Assembly (NCBI GenBank): GCA_019429105.1
Contig: JAHYJE010000004.1
Span: forward strand, 1 to 64,000
DNA: 64,000 bases
Direction of reading: 5' to 3'
From: Syntrophobacterales bacterium
GTDB taxonomy: Bacteria > Desulfobacterota > Syntrophia > Syntrophales > UBA5619
Shown here: positions 7,760-15,996 of the stretch, piece by piece
How the letters are laid out: each line of letters starts with the position of its first letter
Position numbering within the stretch: position 1 is the stretch's first letter
Made by a program: the position numbers and the translations under genes
The notes under the pieces: generated by a model
What the model saw: only the letters and a program-made list of their open reading frames with translations
Database searches by the model: none
Told to the model about the DNA's origin: nothing

Positions 7760-8806
7760 ATGATGAAGACAGCAAGATCAAGGTACACGTTTTTGGTAAG
7801 TATGGCGATTATTGCCGTATTCTTCGCCGTTGCGACGATCAGTCCGGCCAACGCGGCGGAGCGCAAGTCCATCCGCTGGGCCACATCCAGCACGGGTTCT
7901 TACGGCTACAAGGTCGCGGCGCAGATGATCAAGGTGCTGGAGGACGCGCTCGGCGGCGAATACACGGTCACCGTCAACCCGTATCCTTCCACGACCGCCG
8001 CCATGAAGGCGACGATGGACGGCAACGCGGAAATCGGCTATACGGCCGACGTCGGGATGACCCAGGTTTATGACGGCACGGGCAGCTTCAAAGACTACAA
8101 ACCCGCCAAATCGCAGATGGTGCATGCCTGGTATGCCTATCAGATGGAGTCGTTCATGGCCGTTTACGCCCCGAAGGCAGGCGCTTACAAGTCATGGGGA
8201 GATTTCAGCGGCAAACCGGTTTTCTTTACCCCCGCCGGCTTTATGAACTGGTTGAATTTCCAGCGTATTTTCAAGGCGCTTGGGTATCAGTTCAAACACC
8301 TCCAGATCGGTGAGGCGGCCCAGGGCGACTCCCTGCAGAGCGGCACTATTGCAGGCGCCGTAGCCTACACAACGGCCGGAAAATCGCTTGCGTCCTACTG
8401 GCGTGAGACAGAGCTGCGCACCGACCTCAAGATAATCAATCCCTCTCCCGATGAGGTGAAAAAACTGACAGCGGCCGGTCTCGCCCCGGTGGAGGTAGAT
8501 CCCAAACAGGCATTCAGCAAGGACGTCGGCGTGAAGACCATTCTGGGCGTGCCGATTCTGTTCGCTTACAACGTTCGCGCCGATATGCCCGAGGATGTCG
8601 TCTATAAGATGCTGAACAAGTTCTACGCCGAGCGTGAAAATCTTGCCAAGGGTGATGCCGGGTTCGGGCCGATGGCGCGCGACTTTGTCGGCATGCAGGT
8701 CAAAGGCATCAACGCCAACCCGACCATCCCGGTGCACGCGGGAATGGCGAAGTTCCTGAAAGAAAAGAAGGCATGGGACAACAAGTGGAAGATTGCCGGA
8801 AAGTAA
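7760..8806 (+). CDS. TAXI-family TRAP transporter substrate-binding protein
   Basis: A 348-residue periplasmic protein. The ATG follows the strong ribosome site GGAGGAGG. A signal peptide of about 31 residues ends at ANA-A. The mature protein starts with the TAXI hallmark IRWATSSTGSYGY and continues with TAAMKATMDGNAEIGYT. TAXI proteins deliver organic acids such as glutamate or alpha-ketoglutarate, often with unknown ligand, to fused TRAP permeases. The fused permease follows after 135 bp that contain a strong hairpin. The ligand cannot be read from the sequence. Confidence 0.92.
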   Translation: MMKTARSRYTFLVSMAIIAVFFAVATISPANAAERKSIRWATSSTGSYGYKVAAQMIKVLEDALGGEYTVTVNPYPSTTAAMKATMDGNAEIGYTADVGMTQVYDGTGSFKDYKPAKSQMVHAWYAYQMESFMAVYAPKAGAYKSWGDFSGKPVFFTPAGFMNWLNFQRIFKALGYQFKHLQIGEAAQGDSLQSGTIAGAVAYTTAGKSLASYWRETELRTDLKIINPSPDEVKKLTAAGLAPVEVDPKQAFSKDVGVKTILGVPILFAYNVRADMPEDVVYKMLNKFYAERENLAKGDAGFGPMARDFVGMQVKGINANPTIPVHAGMAKFLKEKKAWDNKWKIAGK

Positions 8807-8824
8807 TCCTTCGCACTGATTGCG

Positions 8825-8869
8825 TCTGGACGGGACAAAGCGCTGCAATGGCGGCTGTTCCCGTCCAGA
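8825..8869 (+). promoter_or_regulatory. mRNA hairpin between TRAP binding protein and permease
   Basis: TCTGGACGGGA and TCCCGTCCAGA form a perfect 11-bp inverted repeat with a 23-base loop. No T-run follows, so it is more likely a 3' stabiliser or partial attenuator that raises binding protein over permease than a full terminator. A similar hairpin lies between dctP and dctQ at 59814-59843. Confidence 0.55.
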
Positions 8870-8941
8870 TTCCCGCATTTATAGATGCCGCCGATGGCAG
8901 GCGTATTTTTAAAATGATTCAGGCAAATCAGGGGGGAAACA

Positions 8942-10912
8942 ATGCAGGGTAAACGGATTTCTAACAAATTCAATATTCAGAATCTGATCTTCCTTTTATC
9001 GCTTGTCATGTTCGCCTGGCTTTGCTGGTATTTCTATACCGGCTTCGGCGGTCCTATGGAACTGGTGGCTAATCTCGTGCCGGTCGCCCTGGCGGTGAGA
9101 ATTCTGCATTTACACAAGAACGGCTTCATGTACAAACGCCTTCCGGAACTTGCCAACAACATCATCGTCATAATCTATCTGGCCATTTGCGTCTATGCCT
9201 TCTACCATTTTCACATGGAATACGAGGCCATCTCGATCTGGCGGCAAGGTTCCTACACCCGGGAGGACTTCGTCATGGGTCTTCTGGTTTTTGGTCTGGT
9301 CATGGAACTGTCGCGGATAACAAACAGTGAGCTGTTCTGGATGAATGTGGTGCTGCTCATCTATACTCTCTGGGGATATCTGAGCCCGATAGATTTTTTC
9401 TGGCACCCGGGCGCTTCCTTCTACCGGGTGATTACCTCGAGCACAGTGGAGCTCTCTACCGGCATCTACGGGCAATACGCGCAGATTGCGCTGACGACGA
9501 TTGCGGCGTTTTTACTGCTGGCGGCGGCGGCGAGCGGCTTTAATGCCCAGGAGGCGATGGTCAGTTTTATGCGCCGAATCGCCGGCAAGTCGCGGCACAC
9601 GATTCCCCAGACGGCGGTGCTTGCTTCGACGGCGGTTGGCATGATCAGCGGCAGCGGCGCGGCCAATGCCACGGTAGTCGGCGCCTTCACGATCCCGCTG
9701 ATGAAGCGCTACGGCGTTCCGGGGGTGTTCGCCGCGGCGGTGGAAACGGCGTCGTCGATGGGAGGGCTGATAATGCCGCCCGTGATGGCGGTGGCCGGTT
9801 TCGTGATGGCGGAATTCCTCGGCGTCTCTTACTGGAGCGTGGTGATTCGCGGCTTTTCCCTCGCCTTTATTTACTACTCCACGCTCTCTTTATCCGTATA
9901 TTTAATGAGCATAAGCAAGATGCCCGGCTCGCCGATCGAGGGAGCAACCATGCCGATCTATGAGCAGCTCAAGACGGCGGTTTTCTTCATCGGGATCATC
10001 TATTTGACAATCATTATGGGTGTGTTCAACTTCGGCGAGCAGTTGGCCGGTCTCTATGCCGGCTCGTTGATGTTAATCCTCCTCCTCCTTCTTTTTTATT
10101 ATTTCAAGTATGTGAAAAAGGATCCGGCGACGGACAGGGATGCACTTTTCAAGAACATCCGCAAAATGATTGAGACGCACGCCGAGATGACCTCCTATCT
10201 GCTCCTGCTGCTGGCCACCCTCGGCATCATGATCGGCTTGTTCACGGTGACCGGGTTTATCAACCGTATGGGGGGGATGCTCCTGCGCGTCGGTGAATGG
10301 AACATCATCGCCCTGGTATTGATGGCCTGGATCTTCGGCTGGCTCGTCGGCACCGGCCTGCCGCCGACGGCGACCTATATCCTCCTTGCGGTTATCATTG
10401 TTGACCCGTTGCGCAAACTCGGCGTCGATCCCTGGATCGCCCATTTCTTCGCCTTTTTGATCGCCGTCTGGGGCGAGTTGTCGCCGCCGACTTCGCTTAC
10501 CGCTGCCGTCTCGGCGCGCATTGCCGATGCCTCCTTCATGAATACCATGTGGCAGGCTCTGAAGATGTGCCTGCCGATTACCATCATGACCTTTGCCATT
10601 TTCATCCGCACTAAAATTGTTGTCAGTCCGGGCTGGGGTCAGATCAGCGACACGCTGCTTGTGGCGGTGGGCTGTTGCGGAATATCCTTTGCCATTTTCG
10701 GACAGTTCGTCAGCGGCCGGGTTGCGAACATTGCACTATGCACGGCGCTGGCTGTCATTTCTATAGTGATAATGTTCCATCCGAACGGCTTCGTTGCCTT
10801 GCTGGCGGCCGCCATTGTGCTGCCGGCAACGATATATGGCGTTGTGCGTCACCGGAAGATCGCCCCGGCTAAGGAGACGCCGCCGTCGGCCGCCGCTCCG
10901 AGTTGGAGTTAA
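8942..10912 (+). CDS. TRAP transporter fused permease (DctQ-DctM fusion, TAXI type)
   Basis: A 656-residue membrane protein, the usual size for fused 4TM/12TM TRAP permeases. The N-terminal 180 residues hold the DctQ-like helices. The rest is the DctM-like transport domain with ASTAVGMISGSGAANATVVGAFTIP and ETASSMGGLIMPPVMA, typical of the family, and the second-half signature GTGLPPTATYI. Na+-coupled uptake of an organic acid across the inner membrane is expected. RBS GGGGGGAAAC precedes the ATG. It works with the TAXI binding protein upstream. Confidence 0.92.
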   Translation: MQGKRISNKFNIQNLIFLLSLVMFAWLCWYFYTGFGGPMELVANLVPVALAVRILHLHKNGFMYKRLPELANNIIVIIYLAICVYAFYHFHMEYEAISIWRQGSYTREDFVMGLLVFGLVMELSRITNSELFWMNVVLLIYTLWGYLSPIDFFWHPGASFYRVITSSTVELSTGIYGQYAQIALTTIAAFLLLAAAASGFNAQEAMVSFMRRIAGKSRHTIPQTAVLASTAVGMISGSGAANATVVGAFTIPLMKRYGVPGVFAAAVETASSMGGLIMPPVMAVAGFVMAEFLGVSYWSVVIRGFSLAFIYYSTLSLSVYLMSISKMPGSPIEGATMPIYEQLKTAVFFIGIIYLTIIMGVFNFGEQLAGLYAGSLMLILLLLLFYYFKYVKKDPATDRDALFKNIRKMIETHAEMTSYLLLLLATLGIMIGLFTVTGFINRMGGMLLRVGEWNIIALVLMAWIFGWLVGTGLPPTATYILLAVIIVDPLRKLGVDPWIAHFFAFLIAVWGELSPPTSLTAAVSARIADASFMNTMWQALKMCLPITIMTFAIFIRTKIVVSPGWGQISDTLLVAVGCCGISFAIFGQFVSGRVANIALCTALAVISIVIMFHPNGFVALLAAAIVLPATIYGVVRHRKIAPAKETPPSAAAPSWS

Positions 10913-10986
10913 AAACCGCAAGACGCGCAGTCCATATTTGTCGCCGCTGGTTCTTTTTACGGTTCTAAGTTGTTTGTAGGGTCTTT

Positions 10987-11011
10987 GGGGACAGATTTTA
11001 AATCTGCCCCC
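10987..11011. repeat. Palindromic GGGGACAG-type repeat
   Basis: GGGGACAGATTTTAAATCTG followed by CCCC is a near-perfect palindrome (core CAGATTT-T-AAATCTG) in the gap after the TRAP permease. The GGGGACAG start is shared with the inverted repeat at 39315-39369. It lies 10 bp from the 42-bp repeat copy B. Confidence 0.5.
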
Positions 11012-11020
11012 AAATAATGT

Positions 11021-11062
11021 TCGACGGTGTGACGATTTGCTGAGTTTCGCGAGAAATTCAAA
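11021..11062. repeat. Dispersed repeat of about 42 bp, copy B
   Basis: It starts TCGACGGTGTGACGATTTGC and ends GAGAAATTCAAAA, matching copy A at 3920-3961 along its length. Both copies sit beside a small palindrome. Confidence 0.5.
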
Positions 11063-11107
11063 AGGCTCAATACAGGGAATTGCTCAAAGGCTCTGATTTT
11101 CCTCCGC

Positions 11108-11557
11108 TCAAAGAAGCGGGGTGGTTCCGCTTTGGCCCTCGAGTTTCAATATTCTCTGTCTTAGTTCCTCCGGCACGGAGACCTTCCTGTTTTCCTGATA
11201 ATTGAAGGTCACGATCAGCCCCTCGCCCTCGGCGGCCATTTTCTGATGGCTTACGCTAAAAACGCCGTAGCCCATCATAAAACTGTGTTCTCCGATGTTT
11301 GTAACTTTGGCGCCGATCAGAACATCGTCCGGATATGTGATCTGCACCTTGAATTTGCAGGAGAGGGAGGCGAGAATCGGGCCGATACCCGTCCTGGCCA
11401 TTGCCTCGATCATGTCCAGCTTGTAAAAATAGGCAATCCGGGCGCTTTCGAAATACCTTAAATAGATGATGTTGTTGACATGCTGGAAGGCATCCATCTC
11501 CCCCCAGGCCACAGGCGTTTTTATCACTACCGGATAACCATTCAACAGGCTTCTCAT
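11108..11557 (-). CDS. Acyl-CoA thioesterase, hot-dog fold (YbgC/4HBT family)
   Basis: A 149-residue protein. The N-terminus carries the hallmark of the 4-hydroxybenzoyl-CoA thioesterase/YbgC group: WGEMDAFQHVNNIIYLRYFE, where the Asp-containing DxxxHVNN loop is catalytic. Such enzymes hydrolyse short or medium acyl-CoA thioesters and may release CoA from dead-end intermediates. RBS GGAGGTCGAA precedes the ATG. It lies 65 bp downstream of the efflux operon and may be read with it; no functional link is obvious. Confidence 0.9.
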   Translation of the reverse strand: MRSLLNGYPVVIKTPVAWGEMDAFQHVNNIIYLRYFESARIAYFYKLDMIEAMARTGIGPILASLSCKFKVQITYPDDVLIGAKVTNIGEHSFMMGYGVFSVSHQKMAAEGEGLIVTFNYQENRKVSVPEELRQRILKLEGQSGTTPLL

Positions 11558-11622
11558 TTCGACCTCCGTTGTAATATCTGTTTGCGGCGCTCATACCACA
11601 TATTTTTTATTACCGGCAATTT

Positions 11623-12846
11623 TCAGGAGCGGATGATATCAACCGGGTTGATCTGGATCGCCTTGACCGAGGGGTAGATCCCCGCGAGGATCCCGGAGAG
11701 GGCCGAGGCGGCGAAGGAGAGAATAAGTCCCGGCACGGAGATGGTTGCCGGATAGCCCAGAATCCTGGCGATGGCAAGGCTGGCCAGGATTCCCGCGAGA
11801 ATCCCGATCAGGCCTCCGGTCACGGAAATGAAGGAGGATTCGAGCAGGAATTGCAGAATGATATCGTGCCGGCGCGCTCCTACCGCCCGGCGGATCCCGA
11901 TCTCTATCCGCCGTTCGTTCACGATCAGAATCATGATCGACAGAATCCCGAGGGCGCCGATCAGAAAGGATGCCGCCGCCGCGGTTCTGCCCAGGATCGT
12001 GATCATGCCCATCGCGTCATTTTTCAGGGCGTTGACGTCCTTCAAATCGACAACGGTGAAATCGTCTTTAAATCCTTCCTTTATCCTGTGCCGCATCCGC
12101 AAAAGTGCAGCGATGTCCGCCTGCAGGGTCGCGATGGCGTTGCCGCTTGCCGCCTGAATATAGAGAGAATTGACATAATCCTGGTTGGTAAAGGTGCGCA
12201 AGAAGGTCTTGAGCGGGATGAATATCTGGTTATCCTGGTCATTTCCCGCGATATCGGAGCCCTTGGCAATCGTAATGCCGATGACCAGGCAGGGAACCCG
12301 CCAGATCAGGATGGTTTTTCCCACCGGGTTTTCCTTGCCGAAAAGTTTTTCGGCGGTGGCCGGACCGAGCACGGCGACCTTCCGCTGGTTTTTGTCATCG
12401 TCGTCGGTTATCGAGTTTCCCTCGGCAATCTCAAAATTGCGGACTTCCAGAAAATTGGGGGTAACGCCGTTGACGGCGATGGCTTTCAATACCGAGTTTC
12501 TGTAGCGGATGGGGAAGGCCTTCATCCCTGCCGGCGCAACCTGGGTTGCCGCGGGCAGCGAGTCCAAAATGGCCGTGCCGTCTTCCCGTGTCAGGGTGGT
12601 GGAGCGGCTCGTCAGGGAAGTCCGCGGGCCGTGCTGATGGAACTGGCCGCTGAAGACAATGACAAGATTTTTGCCGAGATTGTCGATTTCCTGTGCCGTT
12701 TTTAATGAGAGAGAGTCGGAAAGGTTGCCCACGATAACCAGGGACAGCGTCCCGAAAAACACCCCGAGCACGGCGAGCGCCGTCCGGAGCCGGTAGTTGC
12801 CGAGGGCGCCGAGGGCGATTTTCAAATTGAGGATGATTCTCTTCAT
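11623..12846 (-). CDS. MacB-like ABC transporter permease 2
   Basis: A 407-residue protein. The start chosen (MKRIILNLKIALGALGNYRLR) gives the normal N-terminal cytoplasmic helix, and the stop of the preceding permease gene lies 2 bp upstream. An N-terminal membrane helix is followed by a large periplasmic MacB core domain (about 50-270) and a C-terminal FtsX domain with three helices, including the conserved RRIEIGIRRAVGA elbow. It is the last gene of the tolC-macA-ATPase-permease-permease operon. Two different permeases suggest a heterodimeric MacB instead of the usual homodimer. Confidence 0.88.
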   Translation of the reverse strand: MKRIILNLKIALGALGNYRLRTALAVLGVFFGTLSLVIVGNLSDSLSLKTAQEIDNLGKNLVIVFSGQFHQHGPRTSLTSRSTTLTREDGTAILDSLPAATQVAPAGMKAFPIRYRNSVLKAIAVNGVTPNFLEVRNFEIAEGNSITDDDDKNQRKVAVLGPATAEKLFGKENPVGKTILIWRVPCLVIGITIAKGSDIAGNDQDNQIFIPLKTFLRTFTNQDYVNSLYIQAASGNAIATLQADIAALLRMRHRIKEGFKDDFTVVDLKDVNALKNDAMGMITILGRTAAAASFLIGALGILSIMILIVNERRIEIGIRRAVGARRHDIILQFLLESSFISVTGGLIGILAGILASLAIARILGYPATISVPGLILSFAASALSGILAGIYPSVKAIQINPVDIIRS

Positions 12847-12848
12847 GT

Positions 12849-14063
12849 TCAGCCCCGGATCGCTTCGATGGGTTTCAGGTTGGCCGCGCGGGAGGCCGGC
12901 TGGAGGCCAAAGGCAATGCCGACAATCCACGAGAGGATAAGCCCGATCACGAAGGCCTTCCAGGAAAAATAGATCGGGAAATCGGCCAGTTTCTGGAGCA
13001 GTTTGGCACCGGCAAAGCCCAAAAGAAAGCCGCAGGCGCCGCCCGCCGTGGTTAGAAGCAGGGCCTCGCCGAGAAACTGGTACAGGATGTCCCGTTTTTT
13101 TGCACCGACCGAACGGCGGATGCCGATCTCCCCGGTGCGCTCCCGGACGGACAGATGGAAGAGGTTGGCCAGGACAAAGCCGGCGACGACAAGCGAGATG
13201 ATGCCGACGATGCCGACAAAGACGATCAGCGAGCCGGTCAGGGCGACGAGAAATTTTATGATGTCCTTGGAAGAGAATATCTGAAAGTCGTCCACTTCCC
13301 GCGCGGGAATGCGATGCCGCATCCGCAGGAATTCCTTGAGTTCCTCCATGCGCAGATCGATGTTTTCAACATCCTCGAAACGCACCCGCAGCACCGAGAC
13401 GTATTTTGCCTCGTTCTGCAGCTTTTTCATGACGGTTGTAATCGGCATCACCACCCGATTGTCGAGGTTGCCGCCTCCCATCGAGGCCCCCCTTTCCAAA
13501 AGGACGCCGACCACCTGAACGGGAATCGTTCTTACCTGGATAAACTTGCCGACAGGGTTTTCCTCGCCGAAAAGCTCATGCATGGTTTCGCTGCCGATCA
13601 AGGCAACGTTTGCGGAACGTTTGAGGTCTTCTTCGGTGAAATCCGATCCCTCCACGACCGGCCAGCTCCAGGCGACGCTGTAATCGCTTGTTGAGCCGAC
13701 AACCTGGGAGGCGTAGCGGTTTCCCAGGTAGGAGACGGTTACATTGCGGAGGCTGCTCATCGGGACAACGAGGTAGGCGGTGCCGAACGAGGCGCGGATC
13801 GCATCTGCGTCCGCAATCGTCAGAGTCTTTACACGCCGGGTAATCGCCCGCGACTCCTCCGAGCCGCCGACAATCAAAACGGCGTCGGGGCCGAAGACAT
13901 CCACAATATCGTAGGCTTTTTGAAAGGCGCCCTCGGTTGTGGCGACGATGATCGTGATTGCCGAAATGCCGATGGCGATGCTGAGAATGCAGAAAAAACT
14001 CCGCAGTTTCAGGGCAATGACCGCTGCAAGCGACTGGGAGAGGATGTTGATGATTCTACTCAT
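12849..14063 (-). CDS. MacB-like ABC transporter permease 1
   Basis: A 404-residue protein from the ATG at 14063, which overlaps the end of the ATPase gene by 8 bp; an in-frame GTG at 14075 is possible, and neither has a strong ribosome site. It has the same layout as permease 2: N-terminal helix, periplasmic MacB core domain, FtsX domain with ERTGEIGIRRSVGAKK. Here the nucleotide-binding domain is a separate protein, unlike E. coli MacB where it is fused. The complex should drive substrate from the periplasm through MacA and TolC. Confidence 0.87.
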   Translation of the reverse strand: MSRIINILSQSLAAVIALKLRSFFCILSIAIGISAITIIVATTEGAFQKAYDIVDVFGPDAVLIVGGSEESRAITRRVKTLTIADADAIRASFGTAYLVVPMSSLRNVTVSYLGNRYASQVVGSTSDYSVAWSWPVVEGSDFTEEDLKRSANVALIGSETMHELFGEENPVGKFIQVRTIPVQVVGVLLERGASMGGGNLDNRVVMPITTVMKKLQNEAKYVSVLRVRFEDVENIDLRMEELKEFLRMRHRIPAREVDDFQIFSSKDIIKFLVALTGSLIVFVGIVGIISLVVAGFVLANLFHLSVRERTGEIGIRRSVGAKKRDILYQFLGEALLLTTAGGACGFLLGFAGAKLLQKLADFPIYFSWKAFVIGLILSWIVGIAFGLQPASRAANLKPIEAIRG

Positions 14064-14733
14064 CGATGATGACACCGTCTTTTATCCGGATGATCCGCTG
14101 GGCGCAGGCGGCAATTGCCGCGTCGTGGGTCACGAGGATTACGGTTTTGCCTTTTTTGTTCATTTCGGCAAGCAGGTTCATGATTTCCGCGGCGGTTTTG
14201 CTGTCCAATTGACCGGTCGGCTCGTCGGCAAGGATCATCTCCGGGTCGTTCATCAAGGCCCGACAGATGGCTGTCCGCTGCTGTTCCCCTCCGGAGAGCC
14301 GGTTCGGACGAAAGTTCATCCGCTTTTCGAGGCCGACCAGGTGGAGAAGTTCAACGGCGTGCTTCTCAATGTGTCCCCCCCCTTTTTCCCGGTATAGCGT
14401 CGGCAGCAGGACATTTTCCAGAACCGTCGCATAGGGGAGAAGATAGAAACTCTGAAAAACAAAGCCGATATGGGTGTTGCGAAGTTCGGAAAGGGCATCG
14501 TCCTGCAGTCCCAGCACCTCCTGCCCGGCTAACAGATAGCGTCCGGAGGTGGGTACGTCGAGGCAGCCGATCAGGTTCATCAGCGTGGATTTTCCCGAGC
14601 CCGACGTGCCCATGATGGCGATGAATTCCCCTTTGTCAACCGCCAGGTCGATTCCCTTCAGCACCTCGACGGATATGTTTTCGCCGAGGCTGAAGGTCTT
14701 TGTAACATTTTCCATCAGGCATAGTGCGGTCAT
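14056..14733 (-). CDS. MacB-type ABC transporter ATPase
   Basis: A 225-residue ATPase with a complete motif set: Walker [10 protein letters not shown] (about residue 42), Q-loop FQSFYLLPY, signature [10 protein letters not shown], Walker [12 protein letters not shown] and switch VTHD. It energises the two FtsX-type permeases encoded just downstream. Its start overlaps the stop of the MacA-like gene by 4 bp, showing tight coupling in the efflux operon. LolD is the alternative family name, but the MacA and TolC neighbours favour MacB. Confidence 0.92.
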   Translation of the reverse strand: MTALCLMENVTKTFSLGENISVEVLKGIDLAVDKGEFIAIMGTSGSGKSTLMNLIGCLDVPTSGRYLLAGQEVLGLQDDALSELRNTHIGFVFQSFYLLPYATVLENVLLPTLYREKGGGHIEKHAVELLHLVGLEKRMNFRPNRLSGGEQQRTAICRALMNDPEMILADEPTGQLDSKTAAEIMNLLAEMNKKGKTVILVTHDAAIAACAQRIIRIKDGVIIDE

Positions 14734-15953
14734 GGACGACTTCCACTGGCGTTTTTGACAGTGCCGTTCCTGGGCGCGATCGGCAGGACGAGTTTTGTCG
14801 CAAGCTCGGTTCCCTCGGCAACCCCGGCGAGAACCTCGGTGCGCTCTTCACCGCGGATGCCGAGCTTCAACTGCACCTTTTGGACGGAGTGGGAACCTTT
14901 CTGTGCTTTATATGCTATCTGACGTCCTTTTTCGAATTTGATCGCGGCGTTCGGAACCGTCAGCACGTCTGACTTTTCGTTCAGGACGATCTTCACATGG
15001 GTTGTCATTTCCGGACGGAGGAAGGCCGCGTCGGCGGGGGAGACCTTCACCGTTGCGAGGTAATAAACGATGTTGTCCTTGACGACCGGCTGGGGGTTGA
15101 TCCGCTCGATGGAGCTTTTGAAGGTGCGGTCGGGGAAGGTATCGACGGTGTATTCGACTACCTGCCCATTTTTTGCCCGGCCGACATCGGTTTCGTCAAT
15201 ATAAGTCCACATTTCGAGTCGCGTCGGATCGAGAACCGTAACGAGGTTGGCCACCTGAAGCCCGGCGACGATCGTTTCGCCCTCCTGCCCGGTGACATCG
15301 GCGACGATCCCGGAAAGCGGCGAATAGATGCGCGTATAGGAAAGCCGGATCTCCTGCTGTTCGATCTGGGCCGTTATTTCCTTGATCGTGGAATTGGCGA
15401 TCTGCTCTTGCGTGACGAACTCCTCTTTGAGTCGCTGCAAAACCGCCTCCGCCGCCAGGGATTGATTCTGCGCCCGGTCCAGCGCGTCTTTTGTAGTGTA
15501 TTCCCTTTTGAGCAGTTCCTGCTGGCGCTCGTAGGCAATGCGGGCGTAGCTCCAATTCGCTTCCGCCTCCTTTATTTTCTGCGGGTAGGTAAGTTTGGTC
15601 TGCGCCAGGGTGCTCTGGGCGGCGCGCAGGGCGGCCTTCTGCTGTTCGATCGCCTTCAGGGTTTCCCGGTCGTCTATTTTGGCGATAAACTGTCCGGCCT
15701 TGACCCGGTCTCCCACCTTGACGAGCATTTTATCCAGTCTGCCTGTCGCCCGGGCGCCGATTTTGACCACTGCCCCCACCTGGGATTTGATGATCCCGGT
15801 TTCGACCAGCACGCCTCGGATATTGCCCTTTTCCACCCGTCCTGTCTCGAGAACCTGGGTCTGCGGTTCGGGGTACAGCTTTTTGTATCCGGCAAATCCT
15901 CCCGCGCTCAGTATTGCAATCAGAACAACTGCCCACAACAATTTTTTCTTCAC
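14730..15953 (-). CDS. macA: MacA-like periplasmic adaptor (HlyD family)
   Basis: A 407-residue adaptor. An N-terminal membrane anchor or signal (about 1-22) is followed by a split lipoyl domain (GIIKSQVGAVVKIGARATGR and the matching half near residue 215), a long coiled-coil hairpin (about 100-200, with many Ala, Gln and Leu) and beta-barrel and membrane-proximal domains. It should bridge the MacB-type permeases and the TolC-like channel across the periplasm. It lies 43 bp downstream of the TolC-like gene and overlaps the ATPase gene by 4 bp. Confidence 0.92.
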   Translation of the reverse strand: MKKKLLWAVVLIAILSAGGFAGYKKLYPEPQTQVLETGRVEKGNIRGVLVETGIIKSQVGAVVKIGARATGRLDKMLVKVGDRVKAGQFIAKIDDRETLKAIEQQKAALRAAQSTLAQTKLTYPQKIKEAEANWSYARIAYERQQELLKREYTTKDALDRAQNQSLAAEAVLQRLKEEFVTQEQIANSTIKEITAQIEQQEIRLSYTRIYSPLSGIVADVTGQEGETIVAGLQVANLVTVLDPTRLEMWTYIDETDVGRAKNGQVVEYTVDTFPDRTFKSSIERINPQPVVKDNIVYYLATVKVSPADAAFLRPEMTTHVKIVLNEKSDVLTVPNAAIKFEKGRQIAYKAQKGSHSVQKVQLKLGIRGEERTEVLAGVAEGTELATKLVLPIAPRNGTVKNASGSRP

Positions 15954-15996
15954 GTTATTTCCTCGTAAGACACAGATTTCTTTTGCGTTTGTCTAA

